The notes under the pieces: model-generated
What the model was told of the DNA's origin: nothing
Seen by the model: only the letters and a program-made list of their open reading frames with translations
Database searches by the model: none
Program-made: the position numbers and the translations under genes
Assembly (NCBI GenBank): GCA_001632425.1
Contig: KV425591.1
Location: 151,028-168,766, forward strand
DNA length: 17,739 nt
Reading direction: 5' to 3'
Origin: Neolentinus lepideus HHB14362 ss-1
Taxonomy: Eukaryota; Basidiomycota; Agaricomycetes; Gloeophyllales; Gloeophyllaceae
Shown here: piece after piece, positions 1-9,045 of the stretch
Layout of the letters: every line of letters starts with the position of its first letter
Position numbering within the stretch: the first letter of the stretch is position 1

Positions 1-1031
1 AATACATATTTACAGGTTGCATGCTTCTGTGACGTGACCACATGATCCGGCGATGACGCCATCATGACGCAGCATCGGAAATCCTTTGAAGGTCGCTGTA
101 ACAGGACATAGTGTCCTTTTTCTCAGCCGCCGCGAAAAAGGACACCTCGCTTGCCCGCCGTGACAGGGAGCCTACCTCGATCACGTGCAATGCGTTTGTG
201 CCTCGCCTTCTCCTCTACTGGCTAGCTACTAATAATTATTTAGCGATGATAGTCAACGTGGGACAGTCGTGAGTTTTCTCTAATTGCCTCTTTCTATGTC
301 TGTTTTAGTTACAGGACGCCCACACTAGTGAACAAGCTCCGAGCATGAAAGGTTTCCGTTTCCGGCAGTTCAATTGCCTAATAAAGGTATGTACAAGCAT
401 ACTATCAGGTATGATGTACATAGAGTATCTCACTTGCTGTCAACTGAGTACGCTTCTTATAAGGCAGCAGCTTGGATGGTTGCCCTTCTGGTCTTTGTCT
501 CTCTTCCATGACCTAGCTGGTTGTTGACGTTCATCGACAACTGGTGACAAGGTACCATCAACACGAGGCGACTGGAAGTTGTTTCTTGGCTACCTCCGAG
601 CTATAGTAAATGGTGATAAAGTACACTGCGCGCATAAACATAGCCCTATCGACGCCATACTCGGCTATCTACTGTCGGCGAAACGACGAGTTGATGTCTC
701 AGGCACATTATTACATTAATCCGACACTAGTCTGCAGTGTTTGACAGCCAACGCTGGAGAATTCCACCATATCTCGGGATGACGGAGATTGGACAGTGAC
801 AAAACAGTAGCATTTGATGCAGATGCTCTGTTTTTATTCCTTCCGTCTCAGAGAGACTGTTCACTGAGGTACGCCGACACGGATCACGCTGATTAAGCTA
901 AAAGTGCACCGCCACCTCAAGCGATGCTTGTCTCCATCAGTCACTCTTTCCCCTGTAAATCGCCAGGGGACGTAAAATGACACCTTCATATTTATGGCGC
1001 CCCGCGTTGCGTTGCGTATCTCTTTTGAACC
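1..1031. other. Upstream intergenic region, no gene recognised
   Basis: Only short open frames occur here (for example 345-527 on the plus strand), and none gives a recognisable protein, a convincing exon chain or coding-like composition. Apart from the hairpin pair at 103-145, I see CACGTG at 183-188 and AT-rich patches near 230-240. The right-hand part presumably holds the promoter and 5' UTR of the membrane protein gene starting at 1032. Confidence 0.5.
103..145. repeat. Overlapping inverted repeats with mutually exclusive hairpins
   Basis: A perfect 12-bp inverted repeat has arms at 111-122 (GTGTCCTTTTTC) and 134-145 (GAAAAAGGACAC) around an 11-nt GC-rich loop. The left arm can instead pair with 103-108 (AGGACA with TGTCCT at 112-117, loop TAG). 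The two foldings share bases, so only one can form at a time. No gene lies next to it; the nearest start codon is about 890 bp downstream. It could be a remnant of a small inverted-repeat element or a chance structure. Function unknown. Confidence 0.6.
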
Positions 1032-2897
1032 ATGGCTAGGAGGGGCTTTTGCTGGACGATACTCGGGTTTCTACCATTTTCATCGTAAGTCACGTATGGA
1101 GAACTGGAACTACGAGTATGATAGGATGGGCGCAGGTACCCTGTCTCTAGGGACTTCAAGCATCGGACTACGGTTGCATTTCTCACTGTCGCAGCGGTGA
1201 GCAGAATCTCCTCTTACTGCTCTCTCTTGACGTGAATATTTCAATCAGATCCTTGTATACACCAGCCTCACAATATGGGTGAGCCACTTCATGCCTTGGA
1301 CGGACGCTGATTACTCAGTCAGCCGCACAGAACATCCTAACGCAAGGCCAGAACAAAACATACACGTCCGTCCTGCTTACGACGTACGTCAACAACGCGA
1401 CCGTCGCGTGTACGGCGCGGAGCATCAACGTCGGGGACACGCTATTCTCGTATGGTTCGAGTGTGTTTAAGTGGTCTGTGACGGATATCGAGACGCCAGG
1501 TGGAGATGGGACTGGCTTTGGGTATAGCGGTGCGTTGTTACAGACCAACGTACGTCGCACATATTCCGTTGCAATGACGGCACTAAGATCTACGCCTTGA
1601 CTGGCTGCATCTAGGCGACATTCGTATCTTTGCTGTACTCATTTGCGGGCCAGTCGTACACGTACGAAGTGTGCACAAATGCGAGCGTGCCGTCGCTGGG
1701 TGCGGTGTCTGTCAGTAATTCGACGAAGAAGGCGGTAAGTGCGGACGCTCGGCCGACGATTGTTTCGTTGTGCTCCACATTTGATCCTACAAGAGGTGAG
1801 GAACAGGCTCTGGTATAAACGATAGACCCTGATAAGTATGAGAACAGATGTCCAGTCGAACTGGAGCAAATCAGGCCAGGGGATCATCTCTGACAAGATA
1901 TACGGCATCGCGGCGTACCTGCAAGAGTGAGTAACATTTCCTCAGTTCCTGAGATGAGCCCCGCTAAGACACAATATCAGTCTCAACTTTGCTAATGGAA
2001 CGTTTCCGCAAGTTCTCTTTCCTCCCTACGGGCAGTCCTCTGCTACTCCGCCGAGTGATACGTCCATTAGCCCCGCGATAGCGTACGATCTGTCAATGTG
2101 GCTAGACGAATTCTCTTACCTCCCTATCAATGCTACCTTCGACTCGACTGTTAATGGCGGGTTTGGTGCCACGCACCCAATCATCCTCTCTGATCATTCC
2201 GACCAGACGACAATTGATATCCAGACGCTCTTCGAGGAGACGGCGCCAAATAACGTATCCGGGCTGATGTTGGACGTGAATGGAATTGGTGGCGTGCGGC
2301 TGCAAACGGCAAAAACAAATGCGGCGTTAGGGTTTGCAGAGCCAGACGCGATTACGCTCATGAGAAATTACACACTGAGTACATTGAATCTAATACTGGT
2401 GAGCATTCAGGGTTCATCCTCATGCACACTGAATTGAATGGTTCGGCAGGACTTGGCATCGAGCGATTTGCAAAACCGGGCGCTGATGAGCTCATACCTC
2501 TGCACCGTGACCAGCAAAGAGTGGAAGTCGCCGCTGAGCATGATATCGATGCTGCTAGGCAACAATGCAGCGCTGTTTGGGTTCATCGTGGGGTTGCTCG
2601 TCGCGGGCGCGCAGCTGGTTGAAGAGCGCCGGCACGGCCGAGGTGCGTGCGCCTGCTGTTCTTCTGCGTACAAGGTAGTGAATCTGATGACGTGCCGCTG
2701 TCACTGCAGACGCCGCCGAGAAGGGGGACATGCTGGAGGACGGGGGCGCCAGGTCCTCGTCGTATTATTACAAGGAGCCTAATTTCTTGCCGGCAGCTGG
2801 TACGTATCAAGGGTACGCGCTGCCCAAGCATGCGTATTCGACTGAACTGGAAGACGAAATACCGATGCTGCCGCGCGTGGGACCGCTGCGACGCTGA
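1032..2897 (+). CDS. Membrane glycoprotein of unknown function, 9 exons
   Basis: Exons by eye: 1032-1084, 1151-1196, 1249-1278, 1331-1549, 1615-1795, 1848-1926, 1981-2398, 2450-2642 and 2710-2897; 1407 nt, 468 residues. Phases agree at every junction. An alternative acceptor at 1318 would add four residues. The start is the ATG opening a short hydrophobic exon that splices in phase. Residues 24-43 form a hydrophobic helix. Residues about 44-370 are an ectodomain with ten N-glycosylation sequons, spread from NKT in exon 4 to NYT near the end of exon 7. A second hydrophobic helix covers about 371-397, followed by a polar tail of about 70 residues rich in Tyr and acidic residues. The layout suggests an ectodomain outside the cell or in the lumen, held by two helices with both ends cytosolic (inference). 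I recall similar uncharacterised proteins in agaricomycetes, but know no domain name or function. Confidence 0.8.
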
Positions 2898-4189
2898 TGG
2901 CAGGTAACCATGGAAGGGATAGCCTTCGTGGCGGAACTACAGGGATCTGGACCAGACGGATAGATCCTGACATAACGTAGCAGAATGAAGGCCCGAAGTT
3001 TGTGTTATGTTTAGATTGAATTGTAGGGCGGCTATGGTTGGAGAATGAAGACTATCATGAGCAGCGGTGCCGTAACGGGAAGACTGGGAAATGTCGGAGC
3101 TGAAGCTGAGGACCAATTAGGGCATAAGCATCAAGACCCCGAAGATACAGCAATGCTCCTAGGATTTTGCGTGGGAAAGCCCGCTAGGAGTGATCTTGTC
3201 CAATACGACGCACAGTCCCACGAAAAAAGCTGACTAAGCAACTAGTTGATTGGTTGCACCAACTTAATACGTTCCAGCAATAGATGTATTTCATATTTGC
3301 TTTCATTTCACCCCGGACCAACCCCCCAACTTTGCAGATGGCCTGGAAATCCCATTTTACTTAATTCGGAACCTGGGGACCGGGCAGGCAGGAGTAGCAC
3401 AGCAGTTGTAACAAAGAAGAAAAATTACAAAGAGCTGGATTTAAACTGCAAGAATTGGGATTACAGCCTGTTCTGTCCGAACCCCCCAAATCACGGGTTA
3501 TTGAGGCTGGTATCACACATCTCGTGACACTATGTCACCTCGTGACATCGTGCCGGCTATTGTGGTGCCATGTGTTTGACCGGAATCACGTCCTCCCTAT
3601 ACATCGGCCCCTCCATGTATATTTCATATCGGGTGCAAGTGTACGCCGAATACCAACTCCCGTGCATTATGCGCAAGCTGGTGCTGAATAAAGGCCGGTC
3701 GCATTTGGCCTAAAAGTAGGTGCTGCGAGTGAGCGGTTTTCAGCCACATTTCTGTTTCGCAGTTGTACTCCTTGCATAGAAATACGAAACTAGATGTAGT
3801 CGATGTGCGCTATCAGTATTATTCAAACTCTATGCGAGAATATGCTGTTCACCCACTTCTCCTACACTACCCAGGGTCTTTGGTCATTCAACCAGGCTTC
3901 TACTTCTAGTTCCTACGTTCCTCCCGGCGGCTTGAATCATGGGATGGTAGCGTGCGCCTGTAATGTCGGGTGGGGGGTCTGGACCGGGTAGTCTCCTGAC
4001 CATCGATGAACCTATAAACGGATGAAAGGCACTACAAACTACTTTAGGGGGCTTCGATCCGTTCTGGACCGTGATGTCGTATGGGGGATCGTGGGGACTG
4101 TGCATTTGAGCTTCCAATCGTGTATACACTAGCCCGATGCGTAGGCTGTTATAACACTCGTCTTCGCCGTCCTGTACGGTGCCGCCACC
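2898..4189. other. Intergenic region, no gene recognised
   Basis: About 1.3 kb between two plus-strand genes. Several open frames of 60-140 codons exist on both strands, but none has recognisable motifs or a consistent exon chain. A small perfect palindrome, GTGACA-CTA-TGTCAC, lies at 3534-3548 and is followed by another CGTGACAT. A TATAAA-like string near 4012 lies about 175 bp upstream of the next start codon and may belong to its promoter. Confidence 0.45.
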
Positions 4190-5401
4190 ATGCCCAACAC
4201 CAAGCTCGACACCGCCGCCAGCTATCCAGGCCGGTTGTGCTCCAGGATCCCAGTCGAGCTTTATCGTTTCCTTGCCGAGTGTCTTGCCGCGCCAGTCCCC
4301 CACCAGCCTACCCTTGCTCGTCTTTGCAGGGTGAACAAGGCGTTCAGAGCAGAGGCAGAACGTGTTCTCTATCGAACAGTGCGATGTCTATCGGCGGAGA
4401 GCATGTCCACGTTCTGCCGCACAATGACAGGCACGAGCAAGGAGAGACTCTGTGTAAAGGTCGAGTCCATCCATATCACGACTACAGCGAAACTACGAAG
4501 CGCCCAAGGGCTTGACAAAATTCAGGGAACACTGCAATGTCTGAGTGGACTGAAGGAAGTTACGTGGGACGACACAGAGTTTCACCATCTCGACTACGCG
4601 CAGAACCTCCCCGGGCCACTCCATGTCCTCGCCGAATGCGCGAAGCTCGACCTACACCGGCTCACCTGCAATTTTCTCGTCGACCGCCGCATATTCACGT
4701 TCCTCGAGAGTCAGCCGAATCTAAAAGATTTCCGCTGTCGCAGTTACCACCAGTGGAATACGTACGAGCAGGTCGACGTACCGGAGAGTTTCTTATCTCA
4801 CCTGCATACACTACACGCGCCCGCGTCGTTCGTCACGATGCTGCGCGGCGCCACGCTGAACATATCCACCCTCGACCTGAACGCGAGCCTAGACAACGAT
4901 ATCGAGGAGCGCGCGTTGCTCAACATGCTCGGCGCGCTGAGCCCTTCGCTCGTCACGCTGCGACTGTATGGGAATTGGCAGAGCAGCATGCTCCAGATTA
5001 TGGAGATCATCGCCGAGCGCGTCGTTGGCCTCAAAATGTGGGTCTTCCAGGGCCAGGACACGGTACGTCCTTACTCCTGCCGCCCTGATTGCCTCTCACC
5101 CGGCGCGCCGACTCTGCAGCCCAAACCCAAAATTTCCGAGGTGTGGGGCATCGCGATGCGCTTCCGCTCGCTCGAGACGCTTGTCATCCCGCCATTTACG
5201 TGGTCGCCCGCCTTTTGCATGCACGTCACCGACGGGCTCGTCCACGCGTGCCCGACGCTCGTGCGCGTCGTGTACTACGACGGCAGCAAGCGGCCCTGGA
5301 CGTTCGTGCGCTCCGAGCCGGGCTCGCGGCTAAAGATCTCTGAAGAGGAGGACTTCAGCCTCAACCCATCGATATTCGACTCGCCCGTCTCTGCTGGATG
5401 A
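4190..5401 (+). CDS. F-box-like protein
   Basis: Read without splicing, this is one open frame of 403 codons plus a stop. Residues about 18-65 resemble an F-box: RIPVELYRFLAECL followed by LARLCRVNKAFRAEAERVLY, the usual helix-loop-helix pattern that binds Skp1 in SCF ubiquitin ligases. The rest (about 70-400) is leucine-rich with irregular repeats, such as HLHTLHAP and PSLVTLRLYGNW, like the substrate-binding part of many basidiomycete F-box/LRR proteins. A likely 57-nt intron lies at 5063-5119 (GTACGT donor, CTGCAG acceptor, CTGAT branch-like site). It is a multiple of three without a stop; spliced, the protein is 384 residues. The start codon sits in GCCGCCACCATGC. The F-box assignment rests on pattern only; the target is unknown. 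Confidence 0.8.
   Translation: MPNTKLDTAASYPGRLCSRIPVELYRFLAECLAAPVPHQPTLARLCRVNKAFRAEAERVLYRTVRCLSAESMSTFCRTMTGTSKERLCVKVESIHITTTAKLRSAQGLDKIQGTLQCLSGLKEVTWDDTEFHHLDYAQNLPGPLHVLAECAKLDLHRLTCNFLVDRRIFTFLESQPNLKDFRCRSYHQWNTYEQVDVPESFLSHLHTLHAPASFVTMLRGATLNISTLDLNASLDNDIEERALLNMLGALSPSLVTLRLYGNWQSSMLQIMEIIAERVVGLKMWVFQGQDTVRPYSCRPDCLSPGAPTLQPKPKISEVWGIAMRFRSLETLVIPPFTWSPAFCMHVTDGLVHACPTLVRVVYYDGSKRPWTFVRSEPGSRLKISEEEDFSLNPSIFDSPVSAG
5063..5119 (+). other. Probable in-frame, stop-free intron of the F-box gene
   Basis: The donor is GTACGT and the acceptor CTCTGCAG, in phase 0. The 57 nt encode Cys/Pro-rich residues unlike the flanking protein, and the length matches other introns here. Removing it joins FQGQDT to PKPKISEVWG. 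Because it keeps the frame, a gene finder would probably call one 403-residue open frame and miss it. Retention would insert 19 residues. Confidence 0.7.
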
Positions 5402-6177
5402 ACAGGCCCTGCTGCTCGCATGAGCAGTTTTCGTTTTGCACCCTTCTTGACGAAGTTCGCCTGATCGATGACGATGAGGGATTACACCTGCTTTAGCTCA
5501 TACCTCTGATATATAGTGTGTGTGTCTGCCAGTGTCCGGATCCAGTGCGCCTGTTATAGCTCCTTGCAGCTTCGGTCGCGTTCTCACATGCCTAGGTAAT
5601 GCCGTGTACTATTATAACCGTTCTCCCTTGTGTATTTGTTATAGGGATTCGTTCTTGGGAGACTGGGATTTGTCTGTTATGTTTGGGATAGACGAAAGTG
5701 TCGAATGCACTCTACTCTTCTGTGTACTGGGCAGGATCTCAAGCGGGCTTCGAAGAGTTACCAAAGGTGATGTTGCTGTTGAGACAATGCCACTGCTGAT
5801 TCGGACAAGCTAGTGCCTGCTCCCGTAGCTCGTCTCTGCAATGCAATCGACCTTTCCCGATTCGGCGTAATGGACATCACGCGTGCGCTCCGTCCGGTTA
5901 CGTCCTCATGCGGAAGGTTGCCGTGCTGACATGTTTACCGCGTTTGGAAGCACCAGGTTTATCGCGCACGGAAGCTACCTAATGCAGGACCGTTAACTCT
6001 GTATACGCTGCCGCAGGGACACTAATTGGCTTGGCTTTTGATAGCGCCGCGCCGCGTACCCGGTGCGAGACATGGATCTTGTAATTTATTGCTTGTCATT
6101 TAGTCGTGTTATCGACGGCGAACCCTCTATGATACATCCGCGGCCTCGATATCTATCATTCAGCCCTATCTCGGACT
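5402..6177. other. Region between converging genes, no gene recognised
   Basis: About 780 bp between the 3' ends of the plus-strand F-box gene and the minus-strand agmatinase gene. A 97-codon open frame at 5520-5813 has no ATG at its start and no motif I recognise. The region should contain the 3' UTRs and polyadenylation sites of both genes. I see no repeat or RNA gene. Confidence 0.45.
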
Positions 6178-8021
6178 CTACACGACAGTTGGCGTCTTGG
6201 CCATCAGCGCGAGCATGTCCCAGCCGATGTTGGCAGCTGCAATCTGGGTGATCTCGTCTATACAACCAGGTCAGTCGGGATTTGGGATGGAGAGATGAAA
6301 AACAATTGGACGAACCTTGCGTGTCGTATGCTATTGGGCGAATGGAGTTTGCAGTGAGCCCTACATTTATTTGAGATAGGTGGGGATTAGACGCACCAGG
6401 AGCTACTTCGACAATGTCGGCACCGACGATCTTAAGGCCTACCAGGCCTTTCAAGATCTTTTTAATTTCCTGTTGGATTTGGTTAGACAACTATAGCTAG
6501 AACGGGAAGAATGCGGTGCGTACGCGTGTGGTGAAGCCACCGATCTCGGGACTGAAACAATATCGTTGGGATATTTGACTGAGGTTGACTGAGCAGCATG
6601 GATTGACTTACGTTCCAGTCCTACGCGAGAGATATTTAGCCAGAAACCGGGTCTATATACACGAAACATACTTACGCAGGAGCCATCCCAGGGTCGACGA
6701 CATCAATATCCAGGGAAACTATGAGACACATATAAGAGTCGAATGTCTCAAATCGTCCAACGACGAACGTACTGTAAACAGGATTATCACCGACGACCTC
6801 CTTGATCTTATCCACAATCCCCTGATAGCCAACTTCCTCAATGTCCTCGGCGTGCGAGATATGGAAGCCGACCGCCCAGTCATCCTCGTAGTCTTCCCAG
6901 CTGCCGATGGCACCGCGGATACCGACGTGCTGCAATTCGATTCGGCTTGATTCAGCTAACGACGAGAAGGAAACGCAGAGTACGAACGACGTTGGAGTTG
7001 TTGGACGCAAGCAGACCCTCTTTATATGCATACCAGAAGTAAGAGCCGTGCGTGACAGGGATCTCCTCTCCGGGGAGCCAAGGCCCGCTCTGAATTTGAG
7101 ATTGAGCCGTAGAAAACGAGGGACAGAGAATAAACGAGACGTGCCATGAATTTGGGTTTCCACGTATCTACGAGGGGGTCGGGTTAATCGTTGCATCTCG
7201 ATGACACCGCATCACTTACCGAGATGGCTGTCAAAGTGGATCACGCTGACGGGGCCGTAGGTCTCAGCGACACCACGGAGGAGAGGTAGGGTGATGGTGT
7301 GATCACCGCCCTGCGCACGACTTTAACAGTTGATGCGAATATGACAGTATGCTGCTCTCACCAACGTCAATACGCGCGGGTGATACTTCCCATCCTTCGC
7401 AAGACTGGTCCCATTGTAGGAGCGGGCAGCGGGGCGAGCCAGAAGCTCCTTGTTTGCAAGCTCGAGCTGCCGTAGGGCGACCTTGTTGTCCACAAAGGTC
7501 ATAGCTGCATCGGTCATCAAGTTTAATCATGATATAGAAGTGATTCAAGATGGAATAGTACTCACGGACGTCACCGCAATCCGCGACATTCAGATAGTCG
7601 CTGATGCGGATTTTGTGAGGCACGTTGATCCTCTCTACGCCCAACCTTCTGGCACCCTGGCGGATACCATTAGGCCCAAACCGCGCTCTGAAATCCAGAG
7701 AAGTAGTCACTATCTCGCACAAATGTTCCAGTTTACTGCTTACCCAGGCCGATAGCTTGTGGCAGTGTCAAATGGCGCGCCGAGCACTGCGACATCGTAC
7801 TTCACATCCGCATCTGCACCGAAGCACCTGAGCGGCTGTGCACGCGCAAAGGATACCAATCCATTCCATGACTCCTGAGACCAGGTGTCTGCGAAGAGCA
7901 GCTCCGACGAAAAGAGCTTCTCGAAGTCTGTGGCCCCCTCTGCAGAAAGACGGTACGGCGCTTGCGAGGCGCGTGCACTGGCAGCAGCGGCGGCGAGAAC
8001 AAGCAAGCCTAGAGAGAACAT
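6178..8021 (-). CDS. Secreted agmatinase-like ureohydrolase, 13 exons
   Basis: Exons in transcript order: 7744-8021, 7566-7687, 7362-7504, 7220-7310, 7136-7167, 6988-7089, 6773-6929, 6676-6718, 6612-6620, 6524-6551, 6397-6469, 6316-6330 and 6178-6257; 1173 nt, 390 residues. Residues 1-18 form a signal peptide with an ARA cleavage motif. The body follows the agmatinase/arginase fold: [15 protein letters not shown] near 83-97, GGDHT 182-186, FDSHLD 207-212, SLDID 310-314, TGTPE, and TTREI with Glu336. Expected Mn ligands are His185, Asp208, His210, Asp212, Asp312 and Asp314, all present; Glu336 matches the guanidinium-binding Glu of arginases. It probably hydrolyses agmatine or a related guanidino compound to urea outside the cell or in the secretory route; substrate and location are inferred. 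The gene is divergent from the chitin synthase gene. The least certain junction is the weak GTTTAT donor after exon 5. Confidence 0.9.
6316..6330 (-). other. 15-nt microexon in the agmatinase gene
   Basis: These 15 nt lie between acceptor CCAATAG and donor GTTCGT. With split codons on both sides they encode most of AYDTQD, matching the AYD segment that follows EVAP in the family. Flanking introns are 66 nt (6331-6396) and 58 nt (6258-6315). Like the 9-nt exon, its length is a multiple of three. Confidence 0.8.
6612..6620 (-). other. 9-nt microexon in the agmatinase gene
   Basis: On the minus strand the bases GACTGGAAC lie between a TAG acceptor and a GTAAGT donor. Preceded by the two bases GC and followed by T, they complete Ala-Thr-Gly-Thr, giving the conserved APATGTPE active-site loop. 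The flanking introns are 55 nt (6621-6675) and 60 nt (6552-6611). Without the microexon the frame is kept but Thr-Gly-Thr is lost. Confidence 0.85.
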
Positions 8022-9045
8022 ATCGAGCAGAGCGTTCCCATCGAAGTGTGCTTCATCGACATTTGTAGTGCCTTGCTATCTGTCCGCACCCGCACAAAGA
8101 TAAGAATATATGGACCACGTGATCGCGTATATGGGAGCTGATAGGCAGGTCCTGGGCCTGAGCCGGCAGTCAGTAAACGAAGATATATGCCTTCCACATG
8201 CCATAGCAGAGGGGGTGTCATTTATCGCTGGTAGGCCTGCACGAGGGGCATGTTCAAAGGAGAAACTCATCTGCCCGAGGTAGATATAGAATGCTCGTCC
8301 AGCATCTTATATACTGGACAGGCACGCACCGGTACCTAGAGAGGTTTGCTTTGTGTCAAAAGGACAACGATTGGACTAGTCCTACTCACAACCAGTAGTG
8401 TATCTTCTACGTTAATCACTACGGGTGGGGCAGCCCCAAGCCAATCACTGAAAAGTCCCTTTCATGGCGACTTCACTTAGTAAGCGTAAACGGCTGGTGT
8501 ACGAGCCTAGTAGACAACTGAGTGTCAACTGGCCAAATCGCAGTCAATTGTGGCGTGGAAATGATGATTTTGGCTTCAATCGTTGAGGTAGACATCATAT
8601 TCGCGGCTACTTATCCATTGTTGAGAGCAACATCGTGGGGTATGGAGTCCTCAACACTGTCAAGTAGAAGGTTCTCGGATACTTTCCAGTGATGAAGATT
8701 TCTATAAGCAAAAAATAGAAGATCCTACCATTTCGATTCTTCTCTGGTGTTGCTTGGGTCAGACTCAAATGGGACGCTACTTCCTATTCAAACTGTTCTC
8801 AAGGTAGGCCTGTCTGTATCTGCTGCAGGAACTGCGATACCTACACACTACGGCAGCACGGAGTTCAAATTGGATCACCAAATACACCAAATTTCCCTCG
8901 CACCAGGACGACTGGGCAGTGGTCTGGTGGCCTGCGTATTGCACCCCTGACGCCACAGTGCAGTGCTTGCTACACTGCTCGCAGTCCACAGCCTCGAGAG
9001 GGCATAAGACGGACAACAGAATTGCCGCCTGTCCAACTTTCTACA
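8022..9045. promoter_or_regulatory. Divergent promoter region of the agmatinase and chitin synthase genes
   Basis: The start codons of the two genes face away from each other across about 1 kb, so both promoters and any shared control sites must lie here. CACGTG occurs at 8116-8121, 95 bp from the agmatinase start. A 6-bp inverted repeat, GTCCAG/CTGGAC (8297-8302 and 8314-8319), encloses an AT-rich TTATATA core. Small open frames on both strands look random. I identify no specific TATA box or transcription factor site with confidence. Confidence 0.5.

Noticed and set aside
345..527. 60-codon plus-strand open frame starting with ATG
   Set aside because: It is short, has no recognisable sequence and no supporting exons; it is compatible with chance.
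3457..3470. GGGATTACAGCCTG, resembling part of a human Alu repeat
   Set aside because: The match is only about 10-11 nt and the flanks do not resemble Alu. The window is clearly fungal, so this is chance rather than contamination.
3884..4303. 139-codon minus-strand open frame
   Set aside because: It runs antisense into the start of the F-box gene and its composition is Gly/Pro-rich and irregular. It has no motif.
4537..5333. Long alternative-frame open frames inside the F-box gene
   Set aside because: They are Arg/Ala/Pro-rich shadows created by the high GC content of the real coding frame.
5520..5813. 97-codon plus-strand open frame
   Set aside because: No ATG at the 5' end, no recognisable domain and no exon chain. 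It most likely lies in untranslated or intergenic DNA.
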